In this document: positions 52,101 through 63,600 of the stretch, one piece after another
How positions within the stretch are numbered: the first letter of the stretch is position 1
How the letters are laid out: the number at the start of each line of letters is the position of its first letter
From: Hydractinia symbiolongicarpus
Lineage: Eukaryota; Cnidaria; Hydrozoa; Anthoathecata; Hydractiniidae
NCBI RefSeq assembly: GCF_029227915.1
Contig: NC_079888.1
Location: forward strand, 4,103,001-4,167,000
Reading direction: 5' to 3'
Length of the DNA stretch: 64,000 nt
The notes under the pieces: generated by a model
Told to the model about the DNA's origin: nothing
The model's database searches: none
The model's input: only the letters and a program-made list of their open reading frames with translations
Made by a program: the position numbers and the translations under genes

Positions 52101-55100
52101 TTCCTTATCTGCTGTTTAAAGAATACTTTTGCTTCTAAAAACCTTCATTTTAAGGGGTCGTGTATTTCAGGATTTTAGAAAGAAAGTTTTGTTTATGACA
52201 TAAGAACTAATTTTAGTGAGTCTAATCATTAGGACAACATTAAATTATTCCTTGAATATGGTGGTAGAAAAAAAGTTAGTTAAAATGCATCTTAGAGTTA
52301 ATAGCTTATGTAAATTTAGTCCGGATTTATAAGTATTGGAGAAGTTGATATGGAAGATGAACAGAAGCAAGCGAGAAGATTTGTAGAACTCGGCATTGAC
52401 CAAGACGGATTTGAAAAAGTTTTTATTAACGACGACATTGGTATGATAGTTTAGCTTGTGTCAAAGATTAGTTTAATACAGTAGAATATTATTACACGTT
52501 ACGATTATTATTTTTAGCTTTTTTTTAACTTCATACCAAGCCACTATGTGATAATTAATTTTTTTTAGGTTTTGGAATACTTTCAACCAAAAGTTTTAAG
52601 AAAGGGGAGTTCCTTCTTCAGTACAGAGGGCAGTTACTCTCCAAAGACGAAGCTGAGAAGAACGAAATGGGATACGAAGAGGATGGTTTCGGCTGTTTTC
52701 TCTACTTTTTTGATCATAAAAAGAACGAGAGAAAAGAAACACTATGGTAATCAATGATAGATTTAATTCGTTAAAGAAAAAACATTATATGCTGTACTAT
52801 ACAAAATATGCTACGCTTTACTATACATTATGTGCTTTACTTAATGCTTCTAATCAGATTTCTGTGAGACAAATTGAATTAAATGTTTTAAATTTTCACG
52901 GAAAACAAAACAAAAAAACAAACAGTATAAAAATGGCTAAGGTATAAAAACCTTTTTTTGTCCAAAACAAACAAACTGCCTCGGCATCTCAGGGATTTGA
53001 AACCAAATCGTTGCATTTGTCTCTTTGAAATATGTTATGTCTCTTTAATTTAGTGTTGACGCAACCAATACGGAATCTATTTGCAAATATGTCAATGATT
53101 CTGCGTTTCCGAACTGTGTTATGAATAAAGTCATCGTCAGAAGTTCGCCTTTTTTGTGTCTCTTTGCCGTCAAAGACATACCATCGGGTTTAGAATTGCG
53201 GTATGACTATAAGGATAGAAAAAATCTCTGGTGGAGAAAAAAGGTAACTTTAATTTGATTTATAACATTGGTTAAAACTTCTTTCAAATGAAGGATATTT
53301 TTAATAAAGGATAAATACCGGTAATAGTAACGAAACCTCCCGATATAAAGCTTAATAAGAACGATGTTGATCAAGCATCGAGCCTTGAAGAACACGCTTT
53401 GTGAATTAACTGTGGTTCTTCTTTAAAAAAAACACTTAACTTTCGGCATAAATAATGTACATATTACAATATCTTCCTTAAAGCTTTGCGTAGCTTAATT
53501 ATAAATGCCCAAAATAAAAACTTATATAACTAAAATTCAAAAATAATTTCAACTGGCCAGCTGTTGCACTAAATATGCTTTAAGATACTTATCTTTTAAA
53601 ATCTAACCTGCTTACTATGTAGATACTTGCAAAACAAAACATATAAGAGATGTAGATAATTAATGCTCATTTGATTATGAAAGTCTTTATCTAATTTTCA
53701 GTCGTGTCTGCTACAATTTTTTTAAAGAATTAAATTTTTTTTCAGGAGGAATGTAAATTTCCATTGAAAAAGACAGAGTTAGCTAATGCTCCATCCACGG
53801 TTCGTATTACTGATTTCAACAATTACTTAAATACTAGTCGGTGGCCCGTGGAAAAATCCACGGGTTCGCCCGTCCTTTTTATACCGCATTGCGTGCGTCT
53901 CGCTACTTGCGGTACCATTTTGCGTGACAGACAGACAGACGTATACGGGTATTATAATATAGACTAGCCGTTAACCCGTGGAAACATCCACGGGGTCGCC
54001 CGTCCTTTATATATCGCATTTCGTGTTTCCGCCACGGGACTCGCCTACCGCGGACAGACAGACTAAATACGGCTGTTATTAAAGAGATGTTAAATATCTT
54101 AATTCACCTACCTTCGTGTTGATGTACTATTTTGGAGCCCTCTATTTTACGCGAACTCTAGGCCAAGCCAAAATTTTAACGATAACAGAAATCTCAGGCC
54201 ATTTTTCCATTGCAACCCAGACTTAGTTCAATGCAATCGTGAACTGGTAAACAGCAATAAGCGCTCCTTAAAACTTTTCTATTTTGTACATTTTAAATTT
54301 CAGTGCATGCATGTGTGTTTTATAATATTTAATTGTTACTTGCTTAATTTTAAGGATGAGTCAAATGATGCGTACAATCCAGAGTCCCAAAATGTGAGCG
54401 AAGACCTTGACTCTGAGAACGACGAGGAGCTTGTTAAGGTGTTTTTCCCCGCACTTTTTTCTCTTCATTTTTTTCTTTTGTTTACAAAATTAAAATAGTT
54501 CGGTGGTAATTTGTAAACTTGGAGGCTGTGCATATGGAGGCGAGTTATGGATCGCGCATATGCAGGTTCGGTTGACTTGGCTAACTCGGCATCTTGCTAT
54601 TGTTCAGAAAACCTTATAAAAAACATGTGTTCAAAAGAGAAGCGAGTCAGCCCGTCTTTCCAAGAAATATTTTGAAAAATTTATAACCACCCTAAAATAA
54701 TAATTAAAAACTAACTTGAAAAAAGTTTTTGTAGAAATTTATAGATTAAAACTGTCTAACTTTATTATAATATCCATAGCCGTTACGGAAACAAAAGAAG
54801 AGAGAACGCCTGGATGACGAAGATATGGCCAAACCTGACGATTTTGTTCCGTCCAGAAGATTTGGGAGAAAAACATACTTGGCCCTAACAAATATTTTTC
54901 GTGATATCGTCGTTCGTGCTGATTACGCAAACGAGTATAATATGAAGTCGTTCGCTATTTCAGAGCTACATGACAAATTGGCAGTATCTGACCATCCGTG
55001 GCTTGACAACATAAAGAAAATGAACGTCAATGATTTGAAGTACTGTGTGCATACGCTGCGCAATAAATTTAGAAGTGCAAACGCTAAAACGTTGAGAAAA

Positions 55101-55157
55101 TGGGGAAAATGGTGCGAGGATGTTGAATCATTTTATAGGCAACAACAAACCGTTTAA
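45399..55157 (+). CDS. Gene B: FHA / zinc finger / tyrosine recombinase / SET protein, 20 exons
   Basis: Exons by GT-AG and phase: 45399-45502, 45834-45918, 45995-46127, 46597-46682, 46762-46810, 47046-47140, 47280-47363, 47445-47523, 47613-47671, 47754-47828, 48177-50354, 50500-50568, 50674-50733, 51672-51737, 52320-52440, 52569-52746, 53054-53243, 53746-53799, 54355-54438, 54780-55157. All join in frame: 4227 nt, about 1408 residues and a stop. Domains: FHA (about 20-107), basic coiled-coil-like segment (about 290-380), two C2H2-like fingers (401-475), Crypton-like tyrosine recombinase (about 700-920), SET (1115-1237), helical C-terminus (1284-1408). The FHA domain should bind phosphothreonine; the SET domain suggests lysine methylation; the recombinase core is typical of transposons. 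The only weak donor is at 53800 (ACG/GTTCGT). A host gene made from a Crypton, or a many-intron transposon, are the alternatives. Confidence 0.75.
48177..50354 (+). CDS. Gene B exon 11: zinc fingers and tyrosine recombinase
   Basis: One 2178-base exon, flanked by short-exon regions, as expected for a captured transposon frame. It opens with a lysine/glutamate-rich helix, then 'CIECGEVMKSDSLAGHLVTI' with a following H, and 'CVICNKWHMRLRNHLRYKH', two C2H2-like fingers. The recombinase core has Arg in 'NGLRASNL' (residue 760), Lys in 'NSNYKTSTIYG' (793), second Arg in 'PTRIRCACATFA' (875) and the nucleophile Tyr in 'TQRHYNLHS' (909, codon 50052-50054). The first His of the HxxR box is Thr here (872), as tolerated in Crypton-type enzymes. 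Residues R-K-R-Y are all present, so catalysis is conceivable. Confidence 0.8.
50898..51307. mobile_element. MITE built of CATCCCGGGATG palindromes, in gene B intron 13
   Basis: About 410 bases bounded by 'CGTTTACATG' on the left and 'CATGTAAACA' on the right contain ten or so CATCCCGGG/CCCGGGATG half-sites. Many form full palindromes such as TTTCATCCCGGGATGAAA, at 50931, 51026 and 51073. GC content is far above the surrounding DNA. It has no coding frame and lies between exons 13 and 14 of gene B. Confidence 0.7.
52569..53243 (+). CDS. Gene B exons 16-17: SET domain
   Basis: Exon 16 codes 'GFGILSTKSFKKGEFLLQYR' (the GxG SAM motif and following strand) and 'GCFLYFFDH'. Exon 17 continues '(C)VDATNTESICKYVNDSAF' and 'PNCVMNKVIVR', then 'FAVKDIPSGLELRYDYKDRK'. 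Order and spacing match KMT5A (SET8/PR-Set7), the H4K20 monomethylase. The catalytic Tyr box ELxYDY is kept, but the SAM-binding NH pair is ND here, while gene A keeps NH. This could weaken activity. Confidence 0.8.
53834..54075 (+). repeat. Tandem pair of a short interspersed repeat with a perfect hairpin
   Basis: Two copies of about 130 bases start ACTAGTCGGTGGCCCGTGG (53834) and ACTAGCCGTTAACCCGTGG (53965). Each carries CCCGTGGAAA(A/C)ATCCACGGG, a 9-10 bp hairpin, then CGCCCGTCCTT and GACAGACAGAC. It follows gene B exon 18 directly and lies in intron 18. Related pieces occur at 39046-39300 and near 11210. Confidence 0.7.
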
Positions 55158-56376
55158 AGGTGTATACCAATGATCTTTCGTGAAGACAATTTTTTTACGG
55201 TACCTTCCTGTTATTTTAATATTTATTTCTAGTTGTTACTTTAACGTGAGTAATTTTAAAGATAGGTTCTAGTTCTTCCTTTATTTTGCAAAGGATTTGG
55301 TGCGCAGAACGATTTGCGAAAGATAGATCTTGCAAAGTTTGATGAAATTTGAAACTTGAGTGACTCGATAAAATAGCTAATGTTTGCAAAAAAAATTGAC
55401 ATCATGGAAATGCGTTAGAATCCATATACACAAAAACCCCGGAATAATCATCATAATCAGTGCTTCTTGTTTATAGATGGGGCGGCTTACGAAAATTTGA
55501 GGAATTTACATGGCACATATTCAAAAGCGTTGGGTGCTAATTCGAATCACTAGAGCCGGCCTCCTCTTACAACCGCAATCACGGCGATCTATTGTTTTTA
55601 TTTAGCAAAAAGCGAAAGCCAGCGCGCATATTTTGTACGTCTGGAAGTGGAAGTTGTTTCAACTCTTGCGTCGAGACGCTGTCGTGACACCAATCAAAAT
55701 AAACAAAAATTCCCTAAATCTTAATTTAACATTGATCGCTGTGATCGCGCGTGTAAGTGGGGGCCGCCCTTTACTTTATTTGACGGCTGATGTTATTTTA
55801 GTGGTGTTGAATTTTCCATTTAACAGTTAATGGATAAATCAAAGTATTCTAGAAAAATGCCTTTTCTTTTTCTTCGTTGCGAGGATTATCAGAACACGTT
55901 TTAATGTCGACTTATGTCGTTGATGGCTTAATGTTTTTTCTGCAGCGGTAAAATTACAAGCGCTCACCAAAAAAGAGAATTACTTTGCAAAAAACGTGCA
56001 TGTGTGTGTGTGGCCATTTACAGTAAGATTTGGCCATTTACAGTGAGATTTGGCCATTTGTAGTGAGATTTGGCCATTTGCATGTTCAGAGTACCAACAG
56101 GAAAGGCTGGGGAAATGTTTATTGATAATCTTAGCATTTGGTTGCAACAATTCAACGCCAATACAAAACTTAATGCAATAGCGATTAAAGTGTTCATGAT
56201 ACTGCCGACGTTGTTCCAAAGCAAAAGACCATCTAGCTTGTTTAACCAGGAGATTGGAGCAATGGCAAAGTGGGAACTTTGAGGTTATAATGCGGGAAGT
56301 AAGGCAAATACAGCGAAAATTTGGTACATAAAAAAACCAGAGGACAGCGAATGACATTTCGAGAATTTTTTCGAAA
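55158..56376. other. No gene; short 18-20 bp array at 56027-56085
   Basis: Downstream of gene B there is no supported frame. At 56027-56085 'TTTGGCCATTTACAGTGAGA' and close variants repeat four times. No clear AATAAA signal was seen just after the gene B stop. Confidence 0.5.
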
Positions 56377-58743
56377 TTGGTCATGGAAGGAAAAATATCG
56401 GCAGCATTGAAATTTTTAGATAAAGAGTCTTCCTCTGGAGTTCTAAAATATACGCCTGAAATTTTGCAAGACCTCAAAACTAAGCTTCCGGATGCGGCAG
56501 AAGTTCAGGAAGACAGTCTCCTTCATGGTCCATTGCAAAACATACCGCCCTACTTCTTCGACGCAATTGACGAAACGCACATCTTTAATGTTGCACTACG
56601 AACGAAGGGATCTGCAGGTTCGAGTGGAATGGATTCTGATTCATATCGCCAAATTTTATGTTCCAGGTCCTTCGGAAGTCAGTGCAAAACACTTCATGAA
56701 GAAATTGCAAATTTCACCAGAAACGAAGCCGCACGCTCTTCCAACCCGGACTTGTTGGATAGTTATGTGTCATGTCGTTTAATAGCTCTTGATAAGAACC
56801 CTAGAGTGGGGGAAGTTTTACGGAGGATTGTTGGAAAGACAATTAATCACCATTGTAGACAGGAGATAAAGGAATCCGCGGGTCCTCTTCAAACATGTGC
56901 AGGGCATGGCGCAGAAGCAGAGGCAGCCATACATGTCATGAGACTTATCTTCCAGTAGGATGAAAGTGACGGTGTACTACTCATCGATGCTCAAAATGCG
57001 TTCAATTGTTTAAACGGAGCAGTTGGTTTACATAACATTCGAATAACTTGCCCAATTTTATCGATGTATTTGATTAACACATACTGTCAACCAGCGACCT
57101 TATTTGTTTCGGGCGGAGATATTATTTTCTCAAAAGAGGGGACGAATCAAGGAGACCCCCTTGCAATGCCGTGGTACTCCTTGAGTACAGTGACAATTAT
57201 CGATGCATTGAGACAGTGTGAACCATCCATTAAGCAAGTTTGGCTTGCAGATGACGCCAGTGCAGCTGGTAATTTACGTTCACTGCAGATGTGGTACAAA
57301 CAACTCGCGAAAATTACGGTTACTATGTTAATCAATCAAAATGCTGGCTCATTGTCAAATCTGACGACTTAGCAACAGAAGCAGCTACAATATTCGGTGA
57401 ATCAGTGAATATTACTACTCGTGGAAAAAGGCACCTTGGTTCCTGTATCGGATCAGAGGACTATCGACGAGGAGATTGTGGAGATTTGGTCGAAAGGTGG
57501 ACTAAAGACCTTTAAACATTGTGTTAAATCGCCGACACCCAACCGCAGGCTGCTTATGCAGCTTTTACGAAAGGATGCAAATCCAAATTTTCTTATTTCA
57601 TCCGGACAATCTAAGGATTTGAGCAATTCACTGAACTACTGACTCGTTGCTTAGTGACAAATTCCTACCCGCCCTGTGCGAAGTATTTAACAATCATAGA
57701 GACTTGCTCTCCTTGAATCCATCAGAAGGAGGACTCGGAATTAGCACCATTTCAAAAATAGCAACCGAACAACACCAAGCCTCCGTTAAAATTACATCAT
57801 GTCAATGCAATTTTAAGTCAGAAAAATGTAATATCTGAAACCGATGGTAACCGAAAATCGGTAAGCGAATTAAAAGCAGAAGTAAATTCAAAACGTACGA
57901 TGTCGAAAAAGATGAGGTTAATGCCATTCACGAAAAACTACCCGATAACTTAAAATCACTGATAGATCAGGCATACGACAAAGGAGCTAGTGGATGGTTG
58001 AATGCTTTACCCATTAAGGAGCAGAACCTAGACCTTAACAAAGAGGAATTTCGAGACGCCCTTCGCTTAAGGTACAATGCGCCACTCAAAAACTTACCAA
58101 CATATTGTGCGCGTGGCGAAAGATTTAATGAATGTCACGCAATGAATTGCAAGACGGATGGATTTGTAGTAAACAGATACGACAACATTAGAGATTTTTT
58201 GGCAGTGTGTTTAAATAAAGTCTGCAATGACGTAGAAACAGAACCGCGTTTAATGCCTATCACATATTAGAAATTTTCCTTGAAAACTGCCAACACCAGC
58301 GACGATGATAGGTTGGATGTTAAAGAGAAAGGTTTTTGGAGGAAGGGAGAAACTGCATTTTTCGATGTTAGAGTCACGCACGTTCATTCAGAATCCTTCA
58401 GAAACCTTGATTCCCAAAAACAATTTAGAAGACACGAAGAAGCCAATAAATGCGAGTACGTTGAACGAGTACTGGACGTTGAGCATGCCTGTTTCACGCC
58501 ACTGGTCTTTGGGACAAATGGTGGTGTTGGTGACGAATGCGGACGTTTTCTAGCTAGCTTTGCAGCAAAAATCTCTGCTAAAACTGATGACAATTACGCA
58601 GCCATAGTGACATGGTTACGTACACGACTCTTTATGGAACTAACACGTGCCTCTTTGCTTTGTTTAAAAGGGTCAAGGACTCCATTCAGATCGTACAATA
58701 CTGAGAAGACCCGTTTGGACAATGTTGTTAGTGGCTTAGGCTA
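56377..58743 (+). mobile_element. RLE-type non-LTR retrotransposon, 5'-truncated and frame-broken
   Basis: The plus strand shows 'GSAGSSGMDSDSYRQILCS', 'GVLLIDAQNAFNCLNG' (RT motif A), 'EGTNQGDPLAMPWYSL' (motif B) and 'QVWLADDASAAG' (motif C, ADD). After frame breaks near 56957, 57372 and 57515 come 'EEFRDALRLRYN', 'CARGERFNECHAMNCKTDGF' (zinc knuckle), then 'DDDRLDVKEKGFWRKGE' with 'FFDVRVTH' (RLE core). It differs from the USP-carrying family by sequence and by ending after the RLE ('LLCLKGSRTPF'). It resembles R2/HERO-type elements; the clade needs a tree. Confidence 0.8.
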
Positions 58744-58744
58744 G

Positions 58745-60269
58745 CTTTTGTACTTAAGGTGGCTAAAGATTTATTTCCCACAACCTGGTTTGTGGTTTCA
58801 AGTTTCTATACGCCACGCGATTTGTTCCCTTTCTGATAATCAAGAGTCGTGTGCTTTCACTGTTTTCTCGACTGAGTCCTTCCTGTGCTTCCCTCAGAAC
58901 ACCAAGCTTTTATTTTTATCTAGTGTTTAATCCGTGTATAATTGTGTGTGTGTGGAAAAGGATGGGGAAAGGGGGGGAGGGGATAGAAGGGGGTGTAAAT
59001 GAATAAACATATATTGAGAATACACCTCCACGCTTTTTTATTGTCATGATCAACTTGGGATCGGACCAGAATCTTGTGTTTGCTTGCTCAATTAGCCTGG
59101 TAAATTGACATTGTCGTTGTATGTAACATGAACTTTCACACAAGGAAAATCTTGGAAGCAATTGCTGTTGTTTAAATTTCTGTAATTTGTCCATTTATTT
59201 TTATTTTTTTATTTACTCACTTCGGGATCGGTGTTGGACAAGTTGCTTCGTGTTTTGAAGAATTTGACCTTATGTTGCTTACAGCTTGTTACTTACATAA
59301 AAATGCGTGTATTTCCAGAACAATAAATATAATACCTCATCGGGGAATAAAAAAGTAGGGGGTAAAGTTAATCGGTGAAAATTTCACTCACCATTACATA
59401 GAATTAATTAGTTTCCCCAGAATAAAATTGGGTCTCAATAAGGAGAAATATATCTACTTCCTTGCTATATTTTCCCGTCTGTAATCATTAAAATTCATTA
59501 GTTAGTATGAAAACTAAGTCGATTAAAACAAAATTTAAACATTTCAATACAAAATACGCCGTTAGTAAATTACTTGTAAAATTTTTAGTCGAGGATTAAG
59601 GAAATCGGGGAAAAATTAGTCACCAACCCTTAAATTTAGTCACTTTTCCCCGGTTTCTTTTCCTTGATAAGGTATATTTCCAAATGAAATATTTTAAATT
59701 TTATCCACTATTTGGTGGTCTAACGAAATTTTCTCAGCCAAAAGATTTTCTAAATATGCATAAATACACATTTTCCGAATTATTTCTTTCATATTTCGCA
59801 GTTTTTTCCAACTCTTTTAAGGAAAATGAATGTGATTTTAGAAAACCTTACCTGAAGTTTAAAAAGGACAGAAATTTTCAAAATCATGCAGCAAATAAAT
59901 AACCTGTTACGACGATTTATTTAATTTTATTACACTTGACCACTGCTTCAAACCAGACGTATTATGAGAAGTCGAAAATTTAGCAGACTTTGACCGTGAC
60001 AATTACACCACCGAAACAGTAATTCCCAAAGTCCAAATAGGCTTATTTAGCCATGCTTAGTCCAAAAACAATAACATAAAATCATAAATCTAAAGTTTCA
60101 AACATATAATTTTAAAAACGTGTAATAATTCCAGAATAAATTAAGATTGGAATAATTTAAAATCAGAATAAATTAGTGAATCCATACACACAATAAAAAA
60201 ATAGCGAAAATATGCATTTAAATATCTTAATCACGGAGAAATGACCTAAAATAGACAAAAGAGTAATTA
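58745..60269. other. No recognisable gene
   Basis: AT-rich DNA. The stretch 59340-59660 contains inverted pieces of 'GGGGAAA(A)...TTTCCCC' type that may belong to a small repeat. The 72-codon frame at 59684-59902 shows no family features. Confidence 0.4.
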
Positions 60270-60282
60270 GGAAATTATACTA

Positions 60283-60420
60283 CCATTTACGCGTCAATTG
60301 CGAAGAGGAATTATACTACCATAATTTCTATACTACCATTTCGGGAATTATACTACCATTTTCGGGAATTATACTACCACCCGGGAATTATACTACCTTT
60401 TCGGGAATTATACTACCACC
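60283..60420. repeat. Tandem array of GGGAATTATACTACC
   Basis: Six or seven copies of the 15-mer or its close variants occur at about 20-base spacing, ending directly at an (AAT)n tract. The same 15-mer forms inverted repeats at 34569-35145. Confidence 0.8.

Positions 60421-60421
<1 letters not shown>

Positions 60422-60504
<83 letters not shown>
60422..60504. repeat. (AAT)n microsatellite
   Basis: About 28 TAA units between two different short tandem arrays. Confidence 0.95.
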
Positions 60505-60505
<1 letters not shown>

Positions 60506-60522
60506 GAATATGCTTTTTCATT

Positions 60523-60665
60523 TTCGGATAGATTTGCATCACTTTTCGGATAGATTTGCATCGTTCGGATAGACTTGCATCGGTACCGGATAGATTTGCA
60601 TCGCTATCGGATAGATTTGCATCGCTATCGGATAGATTTGCATCGCTATCGGATAGATTTGCATC
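60523..60665. repeat. 21-bp tandem repeat CGGATAGATTTGCATCGCTAT
   Basis: Seven copies, the last four nearly identical, follow the (AAT)n tract. The minus-strand frame of repeated 'DANLSDS' comes from this array and is not a gene by itself. Confidence 0.9.
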
Positions 60666-60669
60666 ATTT

Positions 60670-63600
60670 CCGGCTGCCGTGTAATTTTTCACATTTCTAA
60701 AATGGCACCTTGAGTCGTACGACGAGCAAGAGCAGCTATATAAACTGCTACTGCTTATTTATTTTGGCAAGTAGTACACGAAGGTCATTAGTTGATGTGG
60801 ACTTTTATATTAATAAGCTAAGCCATACATATATTTGTTTCTGTTCACTGTCAAGTCTTTTCACCTAGCTAGCTAGAGCTAGCTCATATATATTTCTTTA
60901 ATCTCGTGGCTACCCACAAGTTTCTTTATCTCGTTGGTAAATGGAAGCAATTTATATTTATGTTATGTTATCCAGCTAGCTGAGCTGTGCCTCTGGCTTT
61001 CAGCTCTAGCTGCTGGATGAGTTTTGCTAGGAATTGGAAGTGGGTAGGCTGAATGCTTTAAGAAATATATAGCTAGCTAGCTAGCAATATGGCTAGTAAA
61101 TGATACTTCAATACTAACTAGAGCTAGCTATAGAGTTATTCTGTGGCAATATAATGATGACTGAAACATTGTTATCTGTGTATAGATTACTTTAAGCCTG
61201 CATACATTTTGTTGAGCATACAATTTTTCATAAAATGTGCTTATAATCAGTGTAACTATAGACTTATTCTTTTATGTTACCAGTAGAAACCATCATAAGT
61301 GGGTCATGTGTACACAAGTTACAGTACCGCTTAAATGTATTCTTACGTGTACGCAAAGTTTACAACCTTGCATAACAACCTCAAATCTACATAATAGAAC
61401 TTCACATAGAACCTTCACATATCTTTTGTTTACATACCAACTTAAGGATACTGTGAGGGTATAAATATAATTTTTTTACAAAAAATTTTATGTGTGAATC
61501 TCACTTTGAACATTCTACAAGTTCTAGCAATCACGGTGTGGATATTATCTAAACAAGCTAAATTATTCAGCATACTTTTTAAACTTTTTTCGTAGATTTA
61601 ATGTCGCAAGAAAACCTTTTCCTTGATCAGTTTTCTTCTAGCGTGTTCTAGAGTCATTTTTTTTTATTCTGTTTAATTTTAATTTGTTTTGAAAGTTTGT
61701 TTGTTTTTTTATACCAACCGACATTCAGCACAACAGATTTTTCTTTAACAGGGTATATAAATATATATATATATATCTATTGTAGCAAAGGTCAGGTTGC
61801 AAAAAACTCTTTTACGAGGAATTTTAGATGTTTGTTTTTCACGATGTATACATGACGTAAAATGTCAAAACTCCCCTCCACTTTGCACACGAGCTCATCG
61901 ATTCCTGCTGCAAATGACTGTCACATTTTATGTATATTTTGATTATTTAAAGAAAAAGTGAGGTTAAAACACAAAAGAGCGAGCAAAATTTCATTTTTTA
62001 ACATTTTTAAAACAGAAAAAAAAAAAAAAAGGCGCGCTTTTTCGAAAAAATGTGACAAAGTATTGTTGCTATGGTAATGCTATAGTGATTGATTAATATG
62101 ACACAGAAAAAAAATAAAACGGACAGGGAAAAAATTCAAATTTTATATTTATATATCCTATAGACAATTTAATTTGCTTTTATATTCAATAAATAACTTT
62201 GAAGAAAAAGATAATTTTTGAGAAATAATGAATATACTGAATATGTGTCTATACCCTTATAGTATCCTTAATTGTTTTCTATTGTTATCATCATGCGTAA
62301 ACCGTAACAATAAGACATGATGAAGCCTTTTGTTCTTGTAACATTTAAGCTAAAAAGCGCTAACGATCACGAAAGCTATTGAAATTTATGTTTTTTAAAA
62401 TAAACGGACAATAATTTTTTACCATGATTTAGTTTCAATTGCTATATTTTATATATATATAACACAATACAGCGATCTTAAGCTATACTTTCTTTGTGTA
62501 CCGAAAGATTACGGCACATTTCTATTTTTCTATTTCTTGGTTGTAAAAGCCAATAAAGTCTAAAAAGGTATGTTTTTTTGTGTATAATTATCTGGAGTAA
62601 TATTAATCCACTGTTAATTTTTGTTTTTGGCGGGTAACTATTATTTCACAGAGCAGAGACTGCTTTGGTAATCTAGGCTTCTAAAGGAAAGCTGATAAAA
62701 TTGAAAGAAAAAAAGCAGTACTTTTGTAAATGGAAGACTTCTCCGAAATATTGTGACGTTTATATATTTACCATGAAACACTTTATAGTGACCTCAGCCT
62801 GTTATAATCTTATTATTATCTTATATATTAATTCCCTTGCGTGACTAAAACTGTGAGTCCACGACACGGAAATCACGGGTTACTTTCTTATGACGTGGCT
62901 GTACGCTAAAATTTAACTAAAAAGATTAGGGATGTACTTTATAGAAATCGCACATAAGCTGTAAATATATAACCCGCTGCTAATAACGATATAAATATAT
63001 ATACCCTTATGCCAAAAAACTCTATGTTAGCATATATATATAGGTATCGCTACATATGAAACGGTATTAGATATTCACAAAGCATACGGACTGTTAAATG
63101 AAGTTCCTAGCATAAAACGGAAATTGTGTTTACGAAAAAGATGGCTGTTCTTTTTGAGGATTCTCTACTCTTTCATTCAAAATAAATCTTTAAAAAAACA
63201 TTTGAAGAAGAGCATGGTTTTATAAATTAATCATAGCAAGGTTCTGTAAGGTTTTTTCATGTTTTATTTTCAGTTTTGATTATATTATTGTTGCCAGACA
63301 TGTTTTATAGCTAGCATCATAAAAAGCCAACCACCACCAACAACTAGCTAGCTAGCTAGGAATATATATATATATGTGTAGCCATGTTCTTTATACCTAG
63401 CTAAGTCTCCAGTTTATATTTAAGTGACTAGCTATTAGCTGCTGTAGCTAGCTAATGCTAGCTTTAAACTAAAGATTCCCAGTATATATATTCCCACAAA
63501 ACACATCAAACGTTATTAACCCTGAAAATTTTAAACATTTTCCTGGGTTTTTTTTCGTTTGCGAAGTTCTTTTCCTCCAAATATTCTGAAAATAAAGTTC

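Noticed and set aside
60283-60665. Possible CRISPR array from regularly spaced short repeats
   Set aside because: Repeats are contiguous tandem units without unique spacers, and the DNA is clearly eukaryotic.
60408-60692. Minus-strand frame with repeated 'DANLSDS' followed by poly-Ile
   Set aside because: Arises from the 21-bp array and the adjoining AAT repeat.
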